This document shows, in pieces, positions 1 to 12,170 of a DNA stretch of 64,000 nt. The stretch comes from Halicephalobus mephisto (lineage: Eukaryota > Nematoda > Chromadorea > Rhabditida > Panagrolaimidae). Location: NCBI GenBank assembly GCA_009193035.1, contig SWDT01000204.1:124001-188000 (forward strand), in the 5' to 3' direction. Each line of letters opens with the position of its first letter. Position 1 is the stretch's first letter. Under the pieces are notes generated by a model. That model made no database searches and was not told the DNA's origin. It was given only the letters and a program-made list of their open reading frames with translations. The position numbers were made by a program, and so were the translations under genes.

Positions 1-366
1 GCTTCTTTTTGAATTGATTAAGGGCAATTTTTCAAATTTGTCTTTGTCGATTAAAAAATCCCATTGTGCCATGAAATCCTTGCTCGCAATCTAATCTCAA
101 ACTTCATCAAATTTGGCACAAGATTTTTAATTGGAAAAAGCGTGCTTATTTTAAACTCCCGACAAAAAATAGTAAACAACTTTAGCCAGTTCATGAATGG
201 GATCGAATGGTATTGCCGATAATTTATGGCCCATTTATCTCTGCCCGTACAGTGAAAAAGAGTCAAGAGTGCCTTTTCACCCAAATCTTGCGCCGAAAAG
301 AGATCCCCAACTGATTCCCGAATGGTTCACCGTAAGTCCTTTAGGAGACAGTATCCTTGAACTAAC

Positions 367-2616
367 CTCAGTTCCGACGACGGCGAGGAACTTGAAGTCA
401 TTTTGGAAGATAATCTTTGAGACCCGGCCGGTTCCTACTACGAATTCTGCATATTTTTCAAGTTTGTGGTTGGACTGCCCTGTCATCGACATCTGAAATT
501 TTAATTATCATAATTATTTCTTAAACAAAAGCGCCAAAATTGTCAGAGCAAGTTGATTGGCACAAATGTGTGAAAAGCTTTGTAGATCGTAAATCATTTT
601 CATTCTGCCAATGGATTGTAAAACGGGGTAGCTGACGGGACAGCTGAGTTCATAAGTGAATAATGAGCCCTCGAGTCTTATTGACACATAACTGACCTGA
701 ATGATCTCTCCGTTATCGGTTCCAGCAATAACAATCCTTTTGTGACTGATGACTCTGGCATCTACCGTAGTTAAAATGCGATTCGGGAAAACAATCGAAG
801 CAAGTTGACTCGCTTCAATGGTTCCACCAACTCCAAGTAGACAAGTATCTTCAGCGAGTGGTAAATGTGATTTCTGAAATTTAGATAAATTGAACCTTGG
901 AAAGCAGATGTTTTGACGATTTCTTGATTGATTTGACCGGATATCCTTTTAAAATCATTTTGCCATTTAGCGAGGGCCGTAAATCGGCGCCTTGATCAAA
1001 TATCGCGCCCTTTTTCAAAGGGGGAATCCAACCGAGGAATCCATAACCCTTTGGCCCGGATGAATCCACCCAGAACTATTCAAAACAAAAGAATCCAAAG
1101 TTTGTTTCCGATCAAGATTATGCAAATTTAGAGGTCAGGTGCTATATGTACTTACGTTGATGCACTTGGAGTCGCGACCAATGTGAGGAAGACCAATGGT
1201 GTCCGTCCCGCTTCGGCACCGGTCAATGTTCCACCAGAAAGTGAGTTGAATCTGTTCCAGAGAAAATATGCAAATTGCGGAATCCTTCTCTGTTTCGTCA
1301 TTAGTAAAGACTCCAATGAATTTATCATCAGCAACTGTCATTGACTTTAGCATATTGTAGTTGACATTGTCTTCAGTTCTACATTGAATTTCAATTTCAC
1401 TGTACGAAATGTATCTGAAATCATTTGCATTACTTTATTATGTTGAAGAGACAGTCCATTATTGGAGGGGAAGTAGTTAATCCGCCAATTGCGACAACAA
1501 AAATTTCGCACGGCCTCGTACAGGTAATCTGGCAGCGCCAACGGGCCTGATGACCGGAACGACTAATTACTTGTCTTTGATGTCTTATTCTGGGATAAGA
1601 AACCTAACACAATTGATTGGTATAGTCCATCTAACTAGCTAAGCGATAATTGGTGGTTAGGGGTCTCCGCTAATTTGGGGACCCCAGCTGAATTAAATCG
1701 AATGTTTTTCGCGCCAGCGCTTCCGAGGGTTACGCAAGCGAACTACCCTCGACATCAATCTCATGTTAGACAAACAAACCAGCAAACTTACTTGTCATCA
1801 TCTTGGCACACTCGGATCAGCTTAGTCACTTTCTTAGAGTAAGCATTAGGAACCACATATTTGTTTTGGACGGTAGCCCAGTAGATAAACTTGTTATGAC
1901 GAAAGGTGCCAATGTAATTCACGAGGAATCTAGCTCGGTACTCAGCTCTGATAGTAACTGCAGATTCACTTACAATCCCTCCAGCATTAATCGGTTGGAA
2001 GTTGTATAAAAGTCTTGTCGTCACTGCTGGCATTCCTTCTCTGTAAGGTGAATCATATGAATACGTAGCGGCAACATAGAGTTTTTCTCCAGATTTATCG
2101 ACTAAGGATACCGTCGAAGCATTGGGGGAATTGGCAGCTACAGGGACCGTACTCTTTCTAATCACTTTGGAGAGGTTATCAAGTGATCGGATCTCACAGG
2201 TTCCTTGTCTGACCGATCCACAAACCAAAAGACCATCTGGGAGCTTATGAAGAATCTTATTGTAATTGTTTGTCTCTACAATACTAGAGCTTGTTCGAGG
2301 ACCGATACAAGAGGTTAATTCAGCGTTACATAAATAACTATCCAATACTGGTCCTGTCTCAACTGTTTGAATCAGCGATAGATTCGAAGAATTCAACGCT
2401 ATTAGGTGATTTTCAGCTCCAATATAAATCTAAACAGAAATCTACAGTAAGAACTATAAAATCTCGACTTACAATATCTTCCGAAAGCTCTACATTATTG
2501 ATCCAAGTTTTACTGTGAAAAGTAGCCGCTAGCCTTTGACTGATCCCGAATGCTGATTGGGGTAGAGTAGATGAAATAAATAATAAACAAAGAATATCAG
2601 TGGCTAGTAAATACAT
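367..2616 (-). CDS. Plexin, N-terminal sema-domain exons (partial, leaves left edge)
   Basis: Plexins are single-pass cell-surface receptors for semaphorins that steer axons and epithelial cells. Five exons join in frame: 2473-2616, 1792-2429, 1156-1414, 697-873 and 367-492 (448 residues). The first exon begins with a signal peptide (about residues 1-24). Plexin-type sema features follow: SNLSLIQTVETGPVLDS, LLVCGSVRQGTCEIRSLD, FIGTFR-like NYIGTFRHNKFIYW, DSAICIFSLEQIQ and a C-terminal GRIRK-like IAGTDNGEIIQ. The order matches the plexin sema domain rather than a secreted semaphorin. The PSI/IPT repeats, membrane segment and RasGAP domain must lie to the left of the window. I chose the start at 2616 because it opens the signal peptide. 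A 3' splice site (mRNA from 2626) lies 10 bases upstream, suggesting trans-splicing. The last exon boundary (367) is the least certain. It could be a plx-1 or plx-2 orthologue; I cannot tell which. Confidence 0.85.
1660..1751. other. Two adjacent strong hairpins inside a plexin intron
   Basis: The intron 1415-1791 holds two GC-rich hairpins. The first has a 6-bp stem, GGGGTC (1660-1665) with GACCCC (1680-1685). The second has a perfect 7-bp stem, CGAGGGT (1724-1730) with ACCCTCG (1745-1751). The sequence is clearly more GC-rich than the surrounding intron. A trinucleotide ACA follows the second stem on the plus strand, but I found no convincing H box, so a snoRNA call is not supported. It could be a structured intronic RNA or an old transposon end. 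Confidence 0.35.
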
Positions 2617-5600
2617 TTGAGCATCTCTGAAATAAAAATTGAATAATCTTATGGACTTGTCAGAAATGGTTATGTCCGGGAAATCATTCGAAAACACGCA
2701 ATCGCGGCAAGGCAAAAGAATCTGACAAATATGCAAAATTGAATTAATACTTTTTCGGGTTTTTTATGAAGATGAGATTGACAAGGTTTGGACCGCCTGG
2801 CAGGAATGACCAAGTCGGAAGGCGGTCAAAAATACCAGGCTTAGGGCGGGGCGTAGATGGGATTAAAATTAAATGCACTTAGTAGTCCTCAGTTTTTACC
2901 ATTAAAAACAAAAAAATGGAGATTAAAATGGCAACAAAATCAAGATGAATGAGGTTTTTGAAATAGAGAAATATGGAGGAGACGGATCGACGGAATGTGT
3001 TCCAATCCCTCTTCCTGAAAACGGATGCCACTGGAGGCAATTTGAGACAAGCATTTGGATGAGTTCGGTCAAGACAGGACAAGCGACACCAAGATTCATT
3101 TAGAACTGGGAAGAAACGGATGTTCTGTATTTGGACCACCGGAAGTTTAGAAATAATGCTTTTTCTTTGTGGAGACCTTTTAGGGAGAGTAAATGAAAAG
3201 GTTGACACAATGATTCTTGGAACAAAGTCTTTCATTTCCTCACGGAGTATTTACAGAGTTCTGGTCAACAGTGTCAGAATCGCTATCGAGGAGAACAAAG
3301 GAGTAAGGTTGAGGTGATCCGACTGGCGTTAATTCGAAAATGGATCACCGATGCGTGACTTGCGCACTTCAAGGATCTCCAAATGAACGATTAGACGAAT
3401 TTGTTGCGAAAACAAAAATTACACCTGTCATTTTTCGGAAATATGTCACCAAAATTAAGTTCGCTTCAGTAACTCGACTGATTGGATCTCCTCCACTTTA
3501 AAAATAAGACGATACAGAAGGTAGGAAAGTCATAAAGGCTACTGTCAGTGATAACGATAAAAAAGAAACCGATATTGGGTCATTATTTTTACGACATGAG
3601 AATCAATGATTAGTGAAAAAACTAAAGACCTTGTTGGGGGTACTTGAAGACAAGGTCATACCTAAAGGGTTTTTGCCTTCTAGGGAGACCCAAGAGTATA
3701 GTCATTTCAGCTTGACACCTCTCGAGAGCCATCAAAACCTTGCACTCAAGATGTTTGTCAAGTCGAACGCGGACGGCACCCGCAAAAATGAGTTATGACA
3801 TTAGACTCGAATGCCAAACATGAGATTTTTCACGATGTTTGCCGCAGATATCATTACGGAACTATTCCCTCCCCGAAATTACGCATGCATAAGACACCTT
3901 TTGTAATCGCTGAATGAAGACAGATTTACAGCTTGACTAATGACCAAAGCTCTTTGTTTGGTATCAGAGCCGAATGGAGTTAAACGAAGGCAATTACACA
4001 TGTATTTTCCGTGAAATGCCGTCTCAAGTGTAGGCTTTCCGGATTCGAGAGAACTGGAAATTTGTCCAAGCATTGGCTTATTGCTTCCAGCGTAAACAAA
4101 GTAAATTTCTTCTATTTGCGCGACAGATGCTCCACGAACATGAGAACGAAGATACATGGAACTATCGAAAAGAAACAATTGTCTTCTGAGATCAGGGTAA
4201 TAAATAAAACTTGGAGAATCGCTCGCCAGTTGCAGTTTGACAAAAAATACCATCTGGTCTCTCGTAAGAAGCGTAGCAGAATTCCTGATTGAAATTTATG
4301 AGCAACGGTAAAAGAAACAGACGGGTGGTAGGATTGGATTGTCAAGGTTGTGTGATGGAGACAATCAAAAATGGAATATCAAAAAAATGAATAAGAATGA
4401 AAGCCTCTGGCGAGTTTCCCACGCCCTCATCACAAACATCCGTCGCCATATGTTTCATCTTTGCGCCAGGATTGACCACCGAGAACGTTTTTGTCTTATT
4501 TCTATGTTCTCAAGAGTCAAGACAGCTAGTTGGAACACCCGAGAGGCAATACATTGCTAATCGCGTTGATTGCATATATGGCACACAACTGACGACAGCA
4601 GAGCCAAACAATTGACTAAAATGGACAATGACCCACATGAACTTTGGAGTCCCCAATTTGGCCGTTAACTCATTGGAATAAATGGAAACCCGACGACACG
4701 AGGAGACAATGGTTGACCTGTTAATGAAACAGACCACCTAGTGGTTTTTGTCTTAGATGTAAAAACATCTTGGCAAATAGATTCGTGGGAATCCGTCTTA
4801 CAGTATGGTCTAAAATGTTGTCTTTCGATCATAACTTCAGAATTCATTTGGAAAGATTTTAATGACTTCCTCAGGAAGAGTATTGAAGATTACCTACTAT
4901 TTTGATGGAATCATTCTAGATACTCTTTCTGTTAGGTTCAGTGAACACCGCTGAATAATAAAACCCTAGAGTAAAATAGGGCATAAGGAATTACGATCTG
5001 TAATAAGGAATAGAAGGAACTCAACAACACTTAGGATAGTCTTATTCTTCCTACTGGTTGTCTATCCTGTTTCATTCTGTGTTGTCCGTGAATAGAGCAC
5101 GTCTATCCCTACCCCCGGTGTGATTACTTCACAGACTTAAAACTTTCTGCCTTTTTATAAAGTTTAAAGGCAGCGTCTAAAAAAGGCGTAATTTTTTCAA
5201 ATTTATATCTTCAGAATAAATTCCAAAAGCGAGATATTGAACTCTGAGTAGTTCCACAATACAGAGTCCTAATGGATCTCTAGATTCATTATAGCAGAAA
5301 TTTATATAATTACAATTAGCCACAAAAAATTCTGTGTAGCAATTTGAAAACAAGTTATGATCGGAAAATACACTTTGAAACACATTATATAAATTAGAAA
5401 AAGTAATCTGATTGTTCTACAACGACCATCTGACTTAAAACAGTCCACCTCAGAAGGGCATAATTTGATTACACGCTGGAAATGCTTTTGCAGTGGTCAA
5501 TTGGCGAGCGGAAGGACTGCCGACTCGCAGAAACCGGCACCGCCTGAGGCTAAACCAAGCCGGAGAATGCCAAAGCCTAATCCTATCGAAGAAGCATCTC

Positions 5601-7482
5601 CAGAAACAAGCCAAATCTCTTGACAAGAGATTAACACTCACTATGACGATCACGCAACCATTAATAAACAGAAAGGGATTAAAGACGGGTTTGACCAGGA
5701 CCCCCTGAACAACCAATGAAAACAAGGGGAATGAAACAGCTGGAACCGTATTTCAATGAAGACAATGCATCGGTACTCGAACGGATCAAAATAGAGCTTC
5801 TAGGTGAGCGGCAGATCGGGCCACAAAAGCGGTGACCTTTTGACTTTTTGTTTTTTTCAGCCAGTTGAGCTTCCAGCATCGTTTTGCCGGACAAAAGATT
5901 AACGAGGCGCCGTTTAGTCCAACGTCCATCTCAGGATGAATGAAGCAAGCTGAAACTAAAGCACGGCAAGAACAAACGAACAAATTGGGTAATTTACATG
6001 TCGGCTTGGCTTCTTTTGGCGCATTTTTGTCGGTCAAAAAGATGGACGGGATGAATCAAGCACTGCTCAACGGAAAGGTTAAGTGTATACTCATCAAACC
6101 CCGAACACTCCAATTCAGTAATTAATGAACCTGAATTAATGTTGAGGACAAAAAATTACAAGAACAAACTGTATAGTTGAGAAATTTAAAATGCATAAGG
6201 TGAGGGAAAAGCTTTTTGGATTTTCCGGACTAAAGGTAGCACTCAAAAATAAGAGGAAAGCCAATATTTTAGGACAAATCGGATAGGAACTACTTTTAAA
6301 TTTATCTCTGTAATTAAAAATTGCAAAATTAGAGAAAGTAGAATAAAAACATCTTGAAACCTCTTACGATAGTCAAAAATGAGCTAAATGAGAAGGAAAT
6401 GGGGCCCCTTGTGGCTGGCCTAATATATGGATTAAGAGTAGCCAAAAGAAAACCACTGATGAGAAGCCACAAAAGAATCAATGAATTCAGAGAGTAAGTC
6501 AAGACTGTTGCGAAAATTCAATACTGTGGGCTAACGACAGGTTGACCTAACCACATTTGAGACTGTTTATTTGGCAGTTTTTATCCAGGTGGCGACAAAA
6601 TGTGCTGCCTGAAACGTCTCAAATTTCTGGTTAGCAGTCGGTGGTCTGAGCTATCGCCTTTTTGGGATACCCTTCAATTGGTTTATATCGACCGCCCACC
6701 ACTTGTTTTCGAGTTAAGAAATTTTACCTATCATTGGAATTCAATTAACTTTTTAAAAGACCCATTAAACACTTCCGATATAGTTCACTTCTGACGAAAC
6801 TCGAAAATGGGTGCTTATCGGGAAAATTAATCATAATTGCCCGGTGTGGCCTTTAAAGAAAACAGAAAATTTCCCGTTTCGCTCATCAAATTGCAAACCA
6901 AAGTCATTTATCAAAAAAACAAAAGCGGCAAGGACCGAAACTGAATCATTTTGACACATTGTTTGGAGACTTTCTTCAGTCAATTCAAGTAGCCTCAAGA
7001 GGCTTCAATTGACCGGCCAGAAAAACATTGACTGCGCGAACTGGCGCCAGCCTACTGCCAATTTCTGTCCATCAGAGGTCAATCTCGACTACGAGTAGCC
7101 ATTGGAGTTGATTTCGTTTAGACAAAGTACAAATATGGCGCGCAAAGAGGAGATATACATTCGCTATTTCGCGTCAATCAAATAACAATAGACAGGCGTC
7201 AAGAATTGAAACGATAATTTGGGCTAATTTGGACTGGTTTGCAGTTTTGAGAAACCAAAATTAATAACCATAAAAACACCTCTGAGATTGGTCAGCCGAT
7301 GTACGTACTTGACGTCGAGTGGTTTGTCTTATAGATTACAAAAATATTTCTCAAACTTGGCCAGGACTCTTGAAGCCCGTCTTTCAAACATACTTAACCC
7401 TTACTTATACACGGATCATCTTTTTTCAAAAAGATTCGCGATCCCGTGAAAACAGACCGGAATTGTTTTTACCCTACGATTG
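2617..7482. other. Intergenic, upstream of plexin; a few exon-like open stretches
   Basis: No gene can be assembled here. On the minus strand there are three open stretches with plausible acceptors (near 2879-3235, 3879-4280 and 4540-4724). One ends in a hydrophobic C-terminal tail (residues like FVAILISIFLFLMV). I could not join them into a frame-consistent gene, and other frames overlap them, so they are not called. The remainder has no clear coding signal, tRNA or repeat that I can recognise. The part next to 2617 should contain the plexin promoter. Confidence 0.5.
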
Positions 7483-8526
7483 TATATTGTGAGCCAATAG
7501 ATAACATTAAATTTTTTTAAAAGAAGAGTTATTAATATTCTGCTTTGAAAAATAATAATCTTTAATATTACTTATATTTTGATAGTACGATTATCTCTAG
7601 ATTATATCATGAAAAGTTACACTTATTTTAAAGAAAAATAGTCTCTTCTAGCCTTTTTCTGCACTTTACAAAAAATAATACATTTTATTATCTGTTTTGT
7701 AGGTCATCTAAAAACCTATCATTAACTCTAAAGTTACTAAAGATTTCGAAATCCCGGATTCATTAGCCGTTTTAGAAAAGCAATCTGACATCTAAAGTCA
7801 TCAAAAAATTTTACGAAAGTCAATTTCCAAAAGTCGCTATAGATTTCAAACAGGACTTTAGAAGCTGTAATTTCATTAAAAGAAACTTCGGATGGAGTAT
7901 TATCTTCTCAGAAAGAAATCATTGAATTCTGAGGATATCGATTTTTCGACCATTCGACAGCTTGATCATCTTAATTGAGATTATCTTTAAAAAATCAGTA
8001 AAAAGGCATTGGGACCGATACTTGTAGCTCTTTGAAACCTAAGAGGCTAATCTGTTCACCAACCTGACCTTAGGAACTGTTAACTCATAAAATTCTAATA
8101 ACCAGAACTAGGATATAAAAGAGCCTCAAATCTTATCAAGCAGGATTGAGATCTATCTTCCCGTCTCTATTGTATTGTCTAGAATTTGTTGCATGTTCTC
8201 ATAATAAACAATACTTTTCCACACCCCTTTAGGACCTAACAGAAGGATGTGAAGAATTTATCAACTATAAAGTTAAGAATAGATTTTCAAATGACTCAAA
8301 AGACAGATTCTGAAACGCATTATTTGTTTCGAAATAGGACATGTATAAGAATAACTAAAAATACTTCTTCTAAAAACAAATATATTTTTCCATTCTAAGA
8401 CTTTTGGACAATCATACTATGGAAATATAGATAATATCAAGGATTACCGTTCCGCAAAGCAAGACAGTAGTACTTTTTCTAACTTTTGAGAATCAATGTC
8501 GCCTGTTTTTTGGCCCACACTGTATA
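7483..8526 (+). mobile_element. Tc1/Tc3-like DNA transposon remnant, copy 1
   Basis: A roughly 1.04-kb element is bounded by TATA on both sides, with long inverted terminal repeats. The right end reads inward as TACAGTGTGGGCCAAAAAAC (from about 8525 on the minus strand), which closely resembles Tc1/Tc3-class termini. The left end (TATATTGTGAGCCAA, 7483 onward) is a degraded match. The repeats stay alignable for about 110 bases; the best inner block is 7556-7597 against 8406-8446. A second, inverted copy lies at 58780-59810. No intact transposase frame is visible, so it is non-autonomous or decayed. The internal segment 7600-7998 is far better conserved between copies than the ends. Confidence 0.8.
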
Positions 8527-10914
8527 GTTTAGATTAGCGAGCAATAGTATTACGATGACCTTAGATAGCACGCCTAAGAAACTCAATCTAGCCGCAGGAT
8601 CACCAGAAGACAAAGGAAGACAGGCGGCAGGTCTTTCAGGTTCAAATGGTGCGCAAAATTGATGCCGTAGAAAAGCGTTATGATTTTTGCGGAATAACGA
8701 GATAACGATCAGAGAAAAATGTTGAAAGGCGGCTTCATTACAATCTTCCACACTAGAGCTGAAAACTTTACAGAACAAGAAAAACTGAGAAAATGAGGAA
8801 ACAATGGCAAAGGACAGGTGGCCTCGTTTCGCCAAAGTGCCAACAATTGCCCAATTCAGATCCCCAACAAATCACATCCAATACCAACAAAAATGCAAAT
8901 AAGCTAAATTTTGGCCCAGTCAAACAAAGATCTGACCCGGTAATCCAACACAGAAGGAAAAACGGCTGTTCGTAGCGCAAGTCTTTGTTCCGGCACAAGT
9001 TGAAGCCTGACAAATTGCGCCGAATGAAACAACGAGAGCTTTTCTAATCCGGGGAACTTGGCATTTGCACCTGAATGGGCCATTTTTCATAGACAAACAC
9101 AACAAACATTGACTTATCGGTAAATTTTATTGGATCGCGAGGCAAAGTGTCTGGATTCAGTGTAAAAGTGAGAACGAAAAATATTCCCGAGTCTGGCCAA
9201 AATTGAACTAAATGCAATTTTGTTTATGTTATGGGATCGGAAGAGAAGTCCACCTATGAAGTGCTGTTGATCTCGAGTTGTCAAACAGATCAACAGAAAT
9301 TGAATGGACAGCATGGGATCTCCGGAAGTCGTCAACTTGAGTAATTACGCAACTAATCTGCGATCTGGACGTTCTTGAGCGACAAGAGTGTAATACCAAA
9401 TCGGTTATTGGCACCTCCGACCAATTTGTTATACCATAAAAGATATTATCTGTCCTCAAAATGGAGGACGGCTAGTCCGGAATTTGCAAATATTAATAAC
9501 AAATTCGCATTAGTTTACTCGTGGGAGAGCCGCGCAACGTCCATCCATCGGAATATTCTATAATTTCGGCTCGGTTAGTTCCGTTACTCAACTATGAGAA
9601 CGTTAGCTGCTTTGAATTTTAAATTGAAATCAAACTCGTCAGAAGACCTAGTTCCGTTCCTCCAGTAATCCAACTATTACAAATTTTATATTAAAGAAGA
9701 ATAAATCTATTTGACCCACAAATGGAATTTAAAAAGTAATAAAGAAAGCCCGGGAAACGGAAAATAAATTTTGCTGAAATTCATTGTGGTGGAATAATTT
9801 TGAACGGGAATTGCGCAACAGATGCAGCGAGCGGATGACGGAGACAGTGTGCCGTTCAGAATGGACATAAATTTTTACGAGTTGATAATACTGTTCGATA
9901 GTTACGGTATTTTCAATTTATGGACTCGGAAAGATATAAACTAAGGCAAATATCACCCAGGCGCCACTGAGATGATCTCGATAAGGTTTATATCCATCTT
10001 TATCGCCCTTAACTGTCAATAAAAAAAGTCAAAAAACGAACACTTTGTGCGAGAAACTAAATTACACTTATTTGAAAGCCAATTTAGGCTTCTATTATAG
10101 GCCTCAATTTTCAGTTTCTGGATATTTTTTCTCGCCGACGGGGCTGCTAAAAAAGACAATGAAAAACACAAATTGCCGGTTACATGGAAGTGGACAGCTC
10201 TCTTAAATTGGACCCGTTTATATGAAATCCGAGACCGGTCAGAAAAAGCCCACTACCGACAAAACCAAAAATTCAAAAAAGAACAAATTTCAGTGACTTT
10301 TTTTAAACAAATGAAATCTGAGCAAAAAGAGGATTCAAAATTGCGCAAAACCGTAACACTTGTGCCAAAATGAAATTCATTGTCCAGAAAAGCAATTGGA
10401 AAACGACCTTGTTCAGAAGGCCGTAAAAAGTTTTACGTGCGCAAAGTCCTAATTTTTGTTAAAATGGACGTCTTTGGAGTTAATGAAGGGTTTTGCTGGA
10501 GGTGGACTCCTCAAAACCAGTCGGGAAACAAAGACCCTAGTTAATGGAATAAGTGACAGCTTTTGTGAAAGTCGATGGACGCTGGTCTCCCAGAAGACCC
10601 GAGGGCATTTTGCCATGGAGCTTCTCCGAACTCGCCACTCGGAGTCGAAAGCTGCTCAAAACGCCTTGTTCCGACCCAACAAACCAATGTCTTTTTCACT
10701 CCTGGGAGCTATCTATAATTTATATGACTTTTGAAGAAAACCAACTTGTATTGAGACAAAAAATGTCCTTTGCCGTAAATTCAACAATCTTTGCCAAATT
10801 CAGATTGGATCAAGCATAGGGAGTTTTTAAGCTATATATGGCAAGTTGTCGCTATGGAAACTTGTGGAAGAAAGAAGAAAGCCTAGGAGATTTAGTTTGT
10901 GCAGATATTACTCA
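8527..10914. other. Intergenic stretch, no gene seen
   Basis: I see only short overlapping frames in all six phases and no recognisable protein motifs. The sequence is less AT-rich than the transposon to its left. The last few hundred bases should hold the promoter of the IFT22 gene. No tRNA-like cloverleaf or tandem repeat was noticed. Confidence 0.5.
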
Positions 10915-12124
10915 ATGAGTTTGGGAGACAAAAACAGAGTCAAAATACTGGTCGTGGGTCCAGCAAAGGTAAGGATAATGTTAAAATTAATAAAATAAAG
11001 TAAATTTTAGTGTGGTAAAACATGTATTTCGAGTTATGTCGCTGATACTACAGAATTTGCTAACAAAGAATATCGACCTACTAAAGGTAGAGAAATTCAT
11101 ATTATAGAGATAGAAAATATATATTTGTTGGGATCTGTGAGTATAATACTTAATATAGCCTTACAGACTATCCTTAATACTTAGTGGTCCGTAGCAGGAT
11201 ATAAAAGAGGACCCAAAACCCTTATATCGGTGTTTTATTCTACTTTCTTGTCTTTTTACTATATGAAATGGAATTCGCTCTGTACTGACTATAAACATTA
11301 TTCTTCTAATTTGTATACACCATACACTTAGGACTCAACTATATTATTACAAAGTTGTCTTCACACGAATTTCTGGAACTCGTAGTTTTGAGATAATTCT
11401 AAAAGTTATATTTTCAAAGGCTCCAGAAGTTTTTACCTCTTCGAAAACTTCAGAAACTTCCAATACACTCTAAAAAATCCCAGAACCTTTTATCAACTCT
11501 TTAGTTAGAAGTTTTTTAACACTTTAACTTTCACCATTTTAGGGGTTCGGATCCTTGAACTCGAGTCTGCAGACTTCAGAATCCCACATCAACGACCTGA
11601 AAGAATAATAGAACTTTGGGATTGCAGTGGGGACAAAAAGTACGAATCCTGTTGGTCTGCTCTTCGATTAGGAGCTCATGGAGCTGTCCTCGTTGCCGAT
11701 CCAGAAAAGACAACTGGAGACGAGCTCCTCTTATGGTAAGTGAAAAACAAAAATACTTAAACTTGATGGGAAACGGAACCAGATCGGCGCCATCTTTGAA
11801 TCAATCTACAGATCATTTCACAAACACGCGTCTGTTCCAAGGTTACTTTCTGGAAATAAAGTTATTGTCCAGTGTTTGTTCTATTGAATCCGTTACAGGT
11901 TTAATGAATTTGTCGTCAAAACGGGCCTGAGATTGGATCATGTGATGGTTCTGCTCCACCACACTAGTGAACGGACCAATGATTCTGCCATCGCAGATTT
12001 CCGGTTACCCCAGCAGATGAGTGGGGTCTACACTGTTCCTTCTAACATTGACCACGAAGGAGAATCTCTGAAGACCGAATTCAACAATTTCCTGATGCAA
12101 CTTTTCGGGGAAAGCACCAATTAA
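10915..12124 (+). CDS. ift22: Intraflagellar transport protein 22 (RABL5), small GTPase-like
   Basis: IFT22/RABL5 is a Rab-like small GTPase of the IFT-B complex, carrying cargo along cilia. In nematodes it acts in ciliated sensory neurons. Exons 10915-10968, 11011-11086, 11543-11735 and 11899-12124 join in frame to 182 residues; human RABL5 has 185. The P-loop GPAKCGKT (residues 15-22) is split by intron 1. YRPTKGVRILELE is the family switch region, ELWDCSGD the WDxxG motif, and YESCWSALRLGAHGAVLV the downstream helix and strand. The canonical NKxD motif is missing (LLHHTSE in its place), as is usual in this family. A splice acceptor 10 bases before the ATG (mRNA from 10905) suggests trans-splicing. 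The polyadenylation signal is at 12165-12170. Confidence 0.93.
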
Positions 12125-12164
12125 ATAATTTTTATTATCAATAGTAGAAAACTCATAAGAGATG

Positions 12165-12170
12165 AATAAA
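12165..12170 (+). terminator. Polyadenylation signal of IFT22
   Basis: A canonical AATAAA lies 41 bases after the stop codon and is followed by a T-rich stretch. It is the only AATAAA close downstream of the stop. Confidence 0.7.

Noticed and set aside
4011..4615. Plus-strand frames opposite the semaphorin-like blocks
   Set aside because: They overlap each other and the minus-strand frames and show no motif, which also weakens the minus-strand case.
7600..8400. Transposase gene inside transposon copy 1
   Set aside because: No frame of useful length and no DDE or helix-turn-helix pattern could be read in either copy.
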